Assembly: GCA_029933275.1 (NCBI GenBank)
Contig: JAOZOM010000029.1
Location: forward strand, 1-13,859
DNA from: Anaerolineales bacterium
Lineage (GTDB): Bacteria > Chloroflexota > Anaerolineae > Anaerolineales > Villigracilaceae
Length of the DNA stretch: 13,859 bases
Direction: 5' to 3'
Shown here piece after piece: positions 6,725 to 13,549 of the stretch (positions within the stretch are counted from its first letter, which is position 1; every line of letters starts with the position of its first letter). The notes under the pieces were generated by a model. It ran no database searches and had not been told where the DNA came from. It saw nothing but the letters and a program-made list of their open reading frames with translations. The position numbers and the translations under genes are program-made.

Positions 6725-8121
6725 ATGCTCCCCTCATTTGGATAGGCATCCCGCTTATTCTTGCCATTTTGCTTTGGCTTCCCTCACGCACCAAGGTCAC
6801 TGCATTTTTGGGTGGCATTAGTGCACTTTTTCTAGCAGCTTCAGCTTGGTTCATCCCCATTGATACCGCCATCCGTATCAGCGATGCACTTTCTCTCAAA
6901 ATTGCGGTTTCCATTGATATTTTAGGGCGGCAAATCAGCATCACTCCCGCTGACAAACCTCTGCTTGCGTTGCTCTACGGCATGGCGGCAATTTGGTTTT
7001 TTGGCTCCAGTGCGGCTGGCATCGCTCGCCGCCTCGTCCCCTTAGGGATGGGTATTCTCGCCCTATTTATCGCTTCTCTCTCGGTCAAACCCTTTCTCTA
7101 CGCCGCTCTCATCATCGAAACTGCTATTTTGATTGCAATTCCCCTCCTTTCACCACCCGAGAAAAAGCCGGGGCGCGGCGTTATCCGCTTTTTGATTTAT
7201 CAAACATTAGCGATGCCCTTCATTCTTTTTGCAGGTTGGCTTTTAGCAGGCGTTGAATCCAGCCCTGGCGATATCGAGTTGCTCACTCAAGCCGCCACTT
7301 TACTAGCTCTCGGCTTTGCCTTTCTCCTCGCCATTTTCCCCCTCTACACATGGATTCCCATTTTGATGGAAGAAGCCTCTCCCTATGCGGTCGGATTTAT
7401 TCTTTGGCTCTTGCCAAGTGTAGCTCTCCTCTTCGCACTCGGTTTTTTGGATCGTTATGCTTGGCTTCGGAATTTTGCTCAACTGCCCGCTGCCTTACGC
7501 TTTGCCGGTCTTCTGATGGTGGGGACTGCCGGAGTCTGGGCAGCTTTCGAGCGGCACTTAGGGCGGATTATGGGCTATGCCGCTATCGTCAACACCGGAT
7601 TTTCGCTCCTCGCCCTCAGCTTGCTTCACGATTCCCAGCTCTCTGCCTTCTTTTTGCTAATGGTCCCTCAAGGATTGGGATTAGCCATCTGGTCGCTCAG
7701 TCTTTCCATTTTGAAATTGCGGGAAGGATCGCTTAATTTTAAGAAAATTCAGGGCATGATCCAGCAATATCCCATTATCATCAGCGGGGTGCTGGTCGCA
7801 CATTTTTCGGCAATCGGGTTACCGCTGCTGGCGGGGTTTCCACCCATCCTAGCTCTTTTCGAGGGATTGGCAAAAGAGGGGCTTTTCACCGCATCTTGGG
7901 CTGCTTTGGGAATCGTAGGTCTCTTAACAAGTGCGTTTCGGACGCTTGCCGTTGTCGTCATGTCCCCGAAAGATTCAACTTGGGAGATGCGCGGTAGTTG
8001 GCTTCAAAATATCCTAATTGGCATAGGGATTGTTTTAATCTTGCTCTTGGGGGTTTTTCCTCATCTCATCTATCCGATTTTAGTGAATCTCCCCGCAACT
8101 TTTGAACATCTTAGCGGCTGA
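6721..8121 (+). CDS. NuoN/HyfF-like proton-conducting transporter subunit, divergent
   Basis: A 466-residue polytopic membrane protein, the third gene of the trio. IIETAIL (E133) fits the conserved TM5 glutamate of antiporter-like subunits, and RIMGYAAIVNTGFSLLALSL (282-301) fits the family's 'YSSixhxGf' motif. The TM7 motif is changed: FAFLLAIFPLYTWIP (199-213) has L202 where lysine is expected and Y209 where histidine is expected, while P207 and W211 remain. The following EEASPYAVG resembles the usual EAPTPxS. The length fits NuoN/HyfF. The start overlaps the previous stop as ATGA, which points to translational coupling. With the other two subunits it probably forms a membrane complex moving H+ or Na+. 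With no redox partner in view, the energy source or cargo is unknown. Confidence 0.8.
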   Translation: MNAPLIWIGIPLILAILLWLPSRTKVTAFLGGISALFLAASAWFIPIDTAIRISDALSLKIAVSIDILGRQISITPADKPLLALLYGMAAIWFFGSSAAGIARRLVPLGMGILALFIASLSVKPFLYAALIIETAILIAIPLLSPPEKKPGRGVIRFLIYQTLAMPFILFAGWLLAGVESSPGDIELLTQAATLLALGFAFLLAIFPLYTWIPILMEEASPYAVGFILWLLPSVALLFALGFLDRYAWLRNFAQLPAALRFAGLLMVGTAGVWAAFERHLGRIMGYAAIVNTGFSLLALSLLHDSQLSAFFLLMVPQGLGLAIWSLSLSILKLREGSLNFKKIQGMIQQYPIIISGVLVAHFSAIGLPLLAGFPPILALFEGLAKEGLFTASWAALGIVGLLTSAFRTLAVVVMSPKDSTWEMRGSWLQNILIGIGIVLILLLGVFPHLIYPILVNLPATFEHLSG

Positions 8122-8126
8122 GCGCG

Positions 8127-8135
8127 TGCTATAAT
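8127..8135 (+). promoter_or_regulatory. Extended -10 promoter (TGCTATAAT)
   Basis: TG-C-TATAAT is a perfect extended -10, just after the stop of the NuoN-like gene. No good -35 stands 16-18 bases upstream, as is usual for extended -10 promoters. Transcription would begin near 8142, giving a leader of about 20 bases that includes GGAGG (8154-8158) before the ATG at 8163. Confidence 0.65.
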
Positions 8136-8162
8136 TTGCCAAAACTCTTCCTTGGAGGCATC

Positions 8163-9347
8163 ATGGAATTTGAACAGATTATTAAACAGCTAGATTGGTT
8201 GGACGAAGAACGGCGTAAAGATAAAACAACGATTGCGGCTCAGGTTGAGCATATTACGACTTTAAATACCACCGTTGAAGCACTTTCAGAAAAAATAAAA
8301 CCGCTTGAAAGTGCAATAGAAAGTTATGCCTCACTCGCCGCAAGAGTAGAGCAATTTGACACGTTTCTCGCACAACAACGCGAAGAAATGAACGAAACTT
8401 TCTCCAAATTAGAGAAAAACGCAAAACACCGCGAGAAAGATGTTGGTAAACGTTTTCAGAGCGAATTTACCCCTATTAACGAAGCAATTACAGATATACG
8501 CAGTAAAATAGATGTCTCGGATATTCGCCGTGACCTGAAAGCCCGTGAAAGCGAAGATTTGCGCCTAAGCTCTGCATTTACAGAGCTTAAAGCAAAATTT
8601 GATGAGGTTGTAAAAAGTAATAAAGACCTGCTCTACGCCCAAAATTTATATGAAGAAAATCGGCGACAGGATATTAAACGCTTAACCGACACGCAAGGCG
8701 AAATTGTTGCGCTTCGAAAACGTCTCGATGAAGAACGTGAGAAACGTCAACTTAACGCGGATACTGTAAAGAATATTGACGTTCGTATTGCAGAGGTTTT
8801 AGCAAGCGAACATAGACGTAAACAAGAACAGAGTGAGTTCTTCGATAAACTTTCGATAGAGCAAATTGACAGAGAACGCGCATGGAAAGAATGGATTGAA
8901 AAAGCAGATCGCTTCAACGAAAAAACCGAGTTACTTGAAAGCCATTTACAAGCATCGGATGAAGCAACTCGTGCTGCAAAGAAAGCCGAAGAATCTTACG
9001 GCGAAATTAGCCAGAAAATTGAGCGGCGCGTTCACGAGATTGTTGAGATGCAACGCCTCTCTGAAGACCGCCTGCGGCAGGAATGGGTCACATTCAAAGC
9101 CGATGACCAAAAACGTTGGACAGGATATGGGCTCTCTCAAGATGAGACGATGAAGAATTTGCAAAAAACAATGGAGAAAATTGAATCTCGTTTAATTGAA
9201 TTTGATGATTTTTTCCAAACAATGCAAGATCAACTTCACCAAACTACGGACGTGACCGAGCATCAGATGCAAGAATTGATGAACTGGGCGCACGAATGGT
9301 TGACTGCCTCTGAGCGCGTCATGGGGCATGCAAAGAAGAGCAGTTAG
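8163..9347 (+). CDS. Soluble coiled-coil protein of unknown function
   Basis: A 394-residue, strongly charged protein with no membrane segment, no signal peptide and almost no Cys. It is predicted to be largely alpha-helical coiled coil. The densest heptad-like stretches are at about residues 10-60, 150-225 and 280-330; the C-terminal part (NWAHEWLTASERVM) is less charged. I do not recognise a family. The ATG at 8163 is chosen because GGAGG lies 4 bases upstream; an in-frame TTG at 8136 would add nine residues, but it lies upstream of the expected transcription start. The gene looks more A/T-rich than its neighbours. It follows the trio by 41 bases but has its own promoter, so a functional link is possible but not shown. 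SMC-like, scaffold or tethering roles are guesses. Confidence 0.85.
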   Translation: MEFEQIIKQLDWLDEERRKDKTTIAAQVEHITTLNTTVEALSEKIKPLESAIESYASLAARVEQFDTFLAQQREEMNETFSKLEKNAKHREKDVGKRFQSEFTPINEAITDIRSKIDVSDIRRDLKARESEDLRLSSAFTELKAKFDEVVKSNKDLLYAQNLYEENRRQDIKRLTDTQGEIVALRKRLDEEREKRQLNADTVKNIDVRIAEVLASEHRRKQEQSEFFDKLSIEQIDRERAWKEWIEKADRFNEKTELLESHLQASDEATRAAKKAEESYGEISQKIERRVHEIVEMQRLSEDRLRQEWVTFKADDQKRWTGYGLSQDETMKNLQKTMEKIESRLIEFDDFFQTMQDQLHQTTDVTEHQMQELMNWAHEWLTASERVMGHAKKSS

Positions 9348-9437
9348 TAATTAGAACCGCTAATTTTCTCAAATCGACACGAATTTTCTTGTTCTTTGGC
9401 GGGGATTAGCGAAAGTTAGTGGTTGAAAAGGAATCCT

Positions 9438-11306
9438 ATGCGAGTAATCGGCACCGCCGGACATGTAGATCACGGCAAATCAACCCTCATTGCTGCACTG
9501 ACGGGGGTGCATCCCGACCGGCTTAAAGAAGAAATTGAGCGCGAGATGACCATCGAACTCGGCTTCGGATGGCTGACTCTGCCTGATGGCGAAGAAATTG
9601 GGATCGTGGATGTTCCCGGCCACCGCGATTTTATCGGCAATATGCTCGCCGGTATCGGCGGGATTGACGCGGTCGTGCTTGTCATCGCCGCGGACGAGGG
9701 CGTGATGCCCCAAACTAAAGAGCATCTCGCCATCCTTGACTTGCTCAAAATCCCCAGCGGAATGGTTGCTCTGACCAAAATCGACCTCGTCTCCGACCCC
9801 GAATGGCTTGACCTCGTTGAAGCTGAGATTCGCGAGAGCCTCGCCGGAACCGTCCTCGAGGGTGCGCCCTTCGTGCGCGTTTCCTCCAAAACGGGCGCGG
9901 GGCTGGATGAATTTCTCGGCACTCTCAGTAAATTACTCAAAAACAAACCCACAAAACTCGATCTCGGTCGTCCGCGCCTACCCATTGACCGCGCCTTTAG
10001 CATCGCCGGTTTTGGCACGGTCGTCACCGGCACCCTCGCCGATGGCAAATTAAGTCTCGGCGATGAAGTTCTCATTCTCCCCTCCGCAAAAAAGGGGCGC
10101 GTGCGCGGTCTCCAAACTCACAAAAAGAAAGAAGAATTTTCCGTTCCCGGCAGTCGCACCGCTGTCAATATCTCCGGCGTTTCGTTGGAGGATATTCGGC
10201 GCGGCGAAGTGGTTACCAAACCCGGGCAATATCAGATTACGCGCCGTTTGGATGCCAGATTTCGTCTCTTGGAGGATATTTCTCAACCGCTGAAACATAA
10301 TACGGAGGTGAAACTCTTCGTTGGCGCGAGCGAGACGATCGCGACCTTGCGCCTGCTCGGCGTAGAAACGCTTAATCCCGGCGAAGAGGCATGGATTCAG
10401 CTTGAATTGCGCGATCCTATCGTCACCGTGCGCGGCGACCGCTATATTTTGCGCCGTCCCTCCCCTGCCGAAACGCTCGGCGGTGGCGTGATTGTGGATG
10501 ACCAGCCCAAGGGTCGGCATAAACGCTTTGATAAAAAAATCATCGCTAAATTAACATCTCTTGCCGAAGGCTCGCCCGCAGATGTGTTGCTCGAAGTCTC
10601 CCTCGCCAAAGGCGCGGATACGCTCGAAAACCTTGTCAAATTGGCGCGCCTCGAAGAAGCGGAGTCAAAAGAAGCAATAGAAGAACTTTTCGCCGAAGGA
10701 AAAATCGTCTCATTGGAGAAAGATTATCTAATCGCTTCTGCTCAATGGGAGGAACTAAAAACACGGACTTTGCAGATGACGAAAGCCTACCACGAGAAAT
10801 TCCCGCTACGCGGCGGAATCCCGCGCGAGGAGTTGAAGAGTAGGTTGAAGATCAACGCCAAACTCTTCAACGCGATGCTCAAAAAACTCTTTAGTGCGAG
10901 AATGTTGGAGGCGCGCGCTAAGTCGGTCGCCGAGTCTACGCACAGAATCGAGTTTGGAAGCAGCGAGCAAGCCAAAATTCACGCGTTGATGCGGCGATTC
11001 GAGCAGAATCCCTTTTCGCCGCCGACCGTCAAAGAATCCCAAAAAGAAGTTGGTGATGAAATTTTCAACGCTTTGATCGAACGGGGCGAATTAATCAGCC
11101 TTTCTGCAGAAATCGCCTTTCGCAAATCCGATTACGAAAAAGCAGTCGAAATAATAAAGGCATATTTGGCAAAAAAGGGCAAAATCACGGTGGCAGAAAC
11201 GCGTGATTTGCTTGGCACGAGCCGCCGCTATGTGCTGGCTCTGCTCGAAAACTTAGACTCGGCGGGAATTACGAAGCGCGAGGGCGATTTTCGAGTGTTA
11301 CGCTAA
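9438..11306 (+). CDS. selB: Selenocysteine-specific translation elongation factor SelB
   Basis: A 622-residue GTPase that delivers Sec-tRNA(Sec) to the ribosome at UGA codons marked by a SECIS element. The G domain shows GHVDHGKST (8-16), switch I DRLKEEIEREMTIELGF, DVPGH (58-62), TKID (113-116) and a VSSKTGAG loop. EF-Tu-like domains II and III follow (TVVTGTLADG and the RRPSPAETLGGG region). The last roughly 200 residues form winged helices, ending in the SelB-type GTSRRYVLALLENLDSAGIT and EGDFRVLR, so the RNA-binding end is complete. Switch I has E where EF-Tu has the G of RGITI; I recall this EREMTI form from Chloroflexota SelB. The ATG at 9438 has AAAGGA 5 bases upstream; the in-frame TTG at 9423 is less likely. 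No selA, selC or selD is visible in the window. The stop overlaps the SRAP gene by one base. Confidence 0.96.
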   Translation: MRVIGTAGHVDHGKSTLIAALTGVHPDRLKEEIEREMTIELGFGWLTLPDGEEIGIVDVPGHRDFIGNMLAGIGGIDAVVLVIAADEGVMPQTKEHLAILDLLKIPSGMVALTKIDLVSDPEWLDLVEAEIRESLAGTVLEGAPFVRVSSKTGAGLDEFLGTLSKLLKNKPTKLDLGRPRLPIDRAFSIAGFGTVVTGTLADGKLSLGDEVLILPSAKKGRVRGLQTHKKKEEFSVPGSRTAVNISGVSLEDIRRGEVVTKPGQYQITRRLDARFRLLEDISQPLKHNTEVKLFVGASETIATLRLLGVETLNPGEEAWIQLELRDPIVTVRGDRYILRRPSPAETLGGGVIVDDQPKGRHKRFDKKIIAKLTSLAEGSPADVLLEVSLAKGADTLENLVKLARLEEAESKEAIEELFAEGKIVSLEKDYLIASAQWEELKTRTLQMTKAYHEKFPLRGGIPREELKSRLKINAKLFNAMLKKLFSARMLEARAKSVAESTHRIEFGSSEQAKIHALMRRFEQNPFSPPTVKESQKEVGDEIFNALIERGELISLSAEIAFRKSDYEKAVEIIKAYLAKKGKITVAETRDLLGTSRRYVLALLENLDSAGITKREGDFRVLR

Positions 11307-11971
11307 TGTGCGGACGATTTACGCTGACGGTTAATCCTGCTGATTATTTAACGGGCTTTCGCTTCCCGCCCATTTTTGCACCGCGCTTCAACATCGCCCC
11401 GATGCAACCGCTTTTGGCGATTCCCAACGATGGGCGCAATGCGGCGACATTTTTTCTGTGGGGCTTGCTCCCTTTTTGGGCAAAAGACGCGGCAATGGCA
11501 GCACGGATGATTAATGCGCGCGGAGAAACCCTTGCCGAAAAACCATCTTTTCGGGGCGCATATAAATATCGGCGTTGTCTGATTTTGGCAGATGGCTTTT
11601 ACGAATGGCAAAAAGTAGCGGGGACAAAAAAGAAAATTCCACATTATATTTTCATGAAATCGCGCCAGCCCTTCGCCTTTGCGGGGTTGTGGGAAGATTG
11701 GGAAAGCCCCGATGGCTCACGCGTGAAAACCTGCATTATCATCACCACCAAGCCGAACGAGTTGGTCGCATCAATCCATAATCGGATGCCGGTCATATTG
11801 CCGCCAAATGTCTTTGGGCAATGGCTAAATAGAAATCCGCATGTCGATTTGCAATCTTTACTCGTCCCTTATCCTGCTGAGGGCATGGACGCATATCCGG
11901 TCTCTGACATGGTAAACAACGCCGCCAACGATTGTGCCGAGTGCGTTGTGCCTACGCAATTTTTGGATTAA
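11306..11971 (+). CDS. SOS response-associated peptidase (SRAP, YedK/HMCES family)
   Basis: A 221-residue SRAP protein. The family forms a covalent thiazolidine crosslink with abasic sites in single-stranded DNA through Cys2, shielding them from breakage. All key elements are visible: MCGRFTL with C2, FNIAP (29-32), WGLLPFWAKD, MINARGET (N70, E73), GFYEWQK (E100) and the active-site histidine in HNRMPVIL (H158). The length is normal for bacterial YedK. The ATG overlaps the selB stop (TAATG), so the two are probably translationally coupled. That pairing has no obvious functional logic and may simply be genomic packing. No LexA-type box is visible upstream, as expected for an internal operon gene. 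Confidence 0.95.
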   Translation: MCGRFTLTVNPADYLTGFRFPPIFAPRFNIAPMQPLLAIPNDGRNAATFFLWGLLPFWAKDAAMAARMINARGETLAEKPSFRGAYKYRRCLILADGFYEWQKVAGTKKKIPHYIFMKSRQPFAFAGLWEDWESPDGSRVKTCIIITTKPNELVASIHNRMPVILPPNVFGQWLNRNPHVDLQSLLVPYPAEGMDAYPVSDMVNNAANDCAECVVPTQFLD

Positions 11972-11990
11972 AAATCTCTCATCCTCTCGC

Positions 11991-12019
11991 TTGACGCTGT
12001 TTTTTCATCGTGATATGAT
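11991..12019 (+). promoter_or_regulatory. Consensus -35/-10 promoter for the LysM/M23 gene
   Basis: TTGACG (11991-11996) and TATGAT (12014-12019) stand exactly 17 bases apart, each one base off the sigma-70-type consensus. Transcription should start at about 12026, only about 10 bases before the ATG at 12037. Confidence 0.75.
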
Positions 12020-12036
12020 GCCAAACAGTGAATTCT

Positions 12037-13275
12037 ATGGATAATAAACGAAAGAACGAGATACCCGACTCGAAGCAGGGGGGGGCTCCCGACAGAATAT
12101 CGGGACAAGATGCCGAAACGGGACAAATTCCCCGCTCCGAACGCGACCCAAGCCTGCTTACCCGCTGGATGGAATTATTGCTCCAGTTGGGCTTGGGTGA
12201 ATCTACCTTGCGCGTGGCGACCAACACTTTTCTCTTTGTCGCCCTTGTTGGGGTTATTTTCCTGATGCGCGGCTTCTACAAAGATACCTCCCAAGCGGAT
12301 TCCAGCGAAAGCACCGCCGAACTCGCAACTTTACCCACCCAAGCTGTTGAACTGGAAGATGAAAACTTGCCTTTGAATTTGAATGCAAGAGGTATTCCGC
12401 GTATGGCGATGCTGCATACAACAATCCCATCTCGCCCGCGTCAGGAAGTGACGGTGTACACCGTTCAGGAAGGGGATACGATCTTCGGGATTTCTGAAAA
12501 ATTCGGATTAAACCCACAAACGATTTTATGGGGAAATTATAATATCCTGCTCGATGATCCACATCGCCTTAAGGCTGGGCAAGAATTGAGCATTTTGCCC
12601 GTTAATGGCACTTATTATGAATGGCAAGACGGGGACGGTCTTAATGGCGTGGCAGAATTTTTTGGGGTTGAGGTAGAAGATATTGTTGAGGCTCCTGCCA
12701 ATAATCTAAATTTAAATACGATTGGCGATTATACTCACCCTAATATAGCCCCTGGAACAATGCTGGTTGTCCCCGGTGGCGAAAGACTCTTTATCTCGTG
12801 GAGTGCGCCGATCGGCGTAACGCGTGAGAATCCCGCTGTGGCAAATGTTCTTGGCGATGGAGCTTGTGGCCCCGTTGAGGGTGGAGCTATTGGTTTTGGT
12901 ACTTATGTCTGGCCCGGAGTACATCATTATCTCTCCGGCTACGATTGGTCGCCTGAGACTAACCATCGCGGCATTGATATTGCCGGTCATACCGGCGAGG
13001 CGATTTTTGCTGTTGATGCAGGTGTAATCGTCTACGCAGGCTGGAATGATCGCGGCTACGGAAATATGGTAATGATAGATCACGGCACCGGATTTCAATC
13101 TCTTTACGCCCACATGAGCGCGCTCAATGTCGTCTGTGGGCAGAGCGTTGGGCAGGGCGAGGTAATCGGCGCATTTGGTAGCACAGGGAACTCATCTGGC
13201 TCCCATTTACATTTTGAATTGATGACTTCGCTTTGGGGAAAAGTTAACCCTTGGGATTTTTTGCCCCCCCCGTAA
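12037..13275 (+). CDS. Membrane-anchored LysM and M23-family peptidase-like protein
   Basis: A 412-residue protein (numbered from the ATG). The N-terminal 45 residues are polar and probably cytoplasmic. One membrane helix follows (about 60-78), then a low-complexity linker, LysM1 (about 138-188, VYTVQEGDTIFGISEKFGL), a LysM-like second repeat (191-247), and a C-terminal M23 (LytM) domain. The M23 zinc and catalytic residues are all present: H310 and D314 (HRGID), H359 (YAHMS), and H390/H392 (SHLHFE). It is thus probably an active peptidoglycan endopeptidase facing outside, bound to wall glycan by LysM. It could instead act as an amidase activator, but those usually lack the zinc ligands. An in-frame GTG at 12028 would add three residues but lies at the expected transcription start. 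No ribosome site is visible. G8 and C8 runs sit near both ends of the gene. Confidence 0.92.
   Translation: MDNKRKNEIPDSKQGGAPDRISGQDAETGQIPRSERDPSLLTRWMELLLQLGLGESTLRVATNTFLFVALVGVIFLMRGFYKDTSQADSSESTAELATLPTQAVELEDENLPLNLNARGIPRMAMLHTTIPSRPRQEVTVYTVQEGDTIFGISEKFGLNPQTILWGNYNILLDDPHRLKAGQELSILPVNGTYYEWQDGDGLNGVAEFFGVEVEDIVEAPANNLNLNTIGDYTHPNIAPGTMLVVPGGERLFISWSAPIGVTRENPAVANVLGDGACGPVEGGAIGFGTYVWPGVHHYLSGYDWSPETNHRGIDIAGHTGEAIFAVDAGVIVYAGWNDRGYGNMVMIDHGTGFQSLYAHMSALNVVCGQSVGQGEVIGAFGSTGNSSGSHLHFELMTSLWGKVNPWDFLPPP
12078..12105 (+). repeat. G8 run plus small palindrome inside the coding region
   Basis: Eight consecutive G (12078-12085) are followed by TCCCGACAGAATATCGGGA (12087-12105), a 6-bp stem (TCCCGA/TCGGGA) with a 7-base loop. 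It encodes part of the polar N-terminal segment (QGGAPDRISGQ) ahead of the membrane helix of the LysM/M23 protein. This looks like a small palindromic insertion tolerated in a disordered region; the G run could slip during replication. Confidence 0.6.
13264..13271 (+). repeat. C8 run at the end of the LysM/M23 gene
   Basis: Eight consecutive C encode the final Pro-Pro-Pro just before the TAA. A gain or loss of one base would shift the stop and change the C-terminal few residues. Only the tail beyond the M23 domain would be affected. Confidence 0.7.
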
Positions 13276-13290
13276 AAAAGAAAAGTTGCC

Positions 13291-13319
13291 TTGTCAAAGC
13301 ATTTGGACTCGGCTATAAT
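13291..13319 (+). promoter_or_regulatory. Consensus promoter for tRNA-Val
   Basis: TTGTCA (13291-13296) and a perfect TATAAT (13314-13319) stand 17 bases apart. Transcription should start near 13326, about 7 bases before the mature tRNA 5' end, as is common for strong tRNA promoters. Confidence 0.8.
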
Positions 13320-13332
13320 CTCGCCGCATTAA

Positions 13333-13406
<74 letters not shown>

Positions 13407-13414
13407 TTAAAAAA

Positions 13415-13445
13415 CGGGGTTTGGCGGTTAAAATCCGCCGCCCCG
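13415..13445 (+). terminator. GC-rich hairpin after tRNA-Val, possible terminator
   Basis: CGGGG (13415-13419) pairs with CCCCG (13441-13445), and GGCGG (13423-13427) with CCGCC (13435-13439), around a 7-base A/T loop with a small internal bulge (TTT opposite G). It starts 8 bases after the tRNA. No T tract follows, so intrinsic termination would be weak. It may instead help 3'-end processing. Confidence 0.5.
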
Positions 13446-13549
13446 ATCTTATGAATGAGTCGCAGATACATCACAGAAAGCATCCTGATCCCAGCGTCTC
13501 AGAGTGTTTTGTGTATTTAAACCCAGAAACTGCTTATCTGGAGCTAACC

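Noticed and set aside
8136..8162. TTG start giving nine extra residues to the coiled-coil protein
   Set aside because: It lies directly after the TATAAT box and before the expected transcription start, whereas the ATG at 8163 has GGAGG 4 bases upstream.
9359..9412. CGCTAAT/ATTAGCG inverted repeat upstream of selB, considered as a terminator or riboswitch
   Set aside because: It has only 7-bp arms with a loop of about 40 bases, no T tract and no known leader motif; chance is a sufficient explanation.
9470..10075. Long open frame antisense to selB (about 200 codons), with others at 10050-10520
   Set aside because: They lie fully inside the well-supported selB gene, have Ser/Arg/Pro-rich composition typical of shadow frames, and show no ribosome site or recognisable domain.
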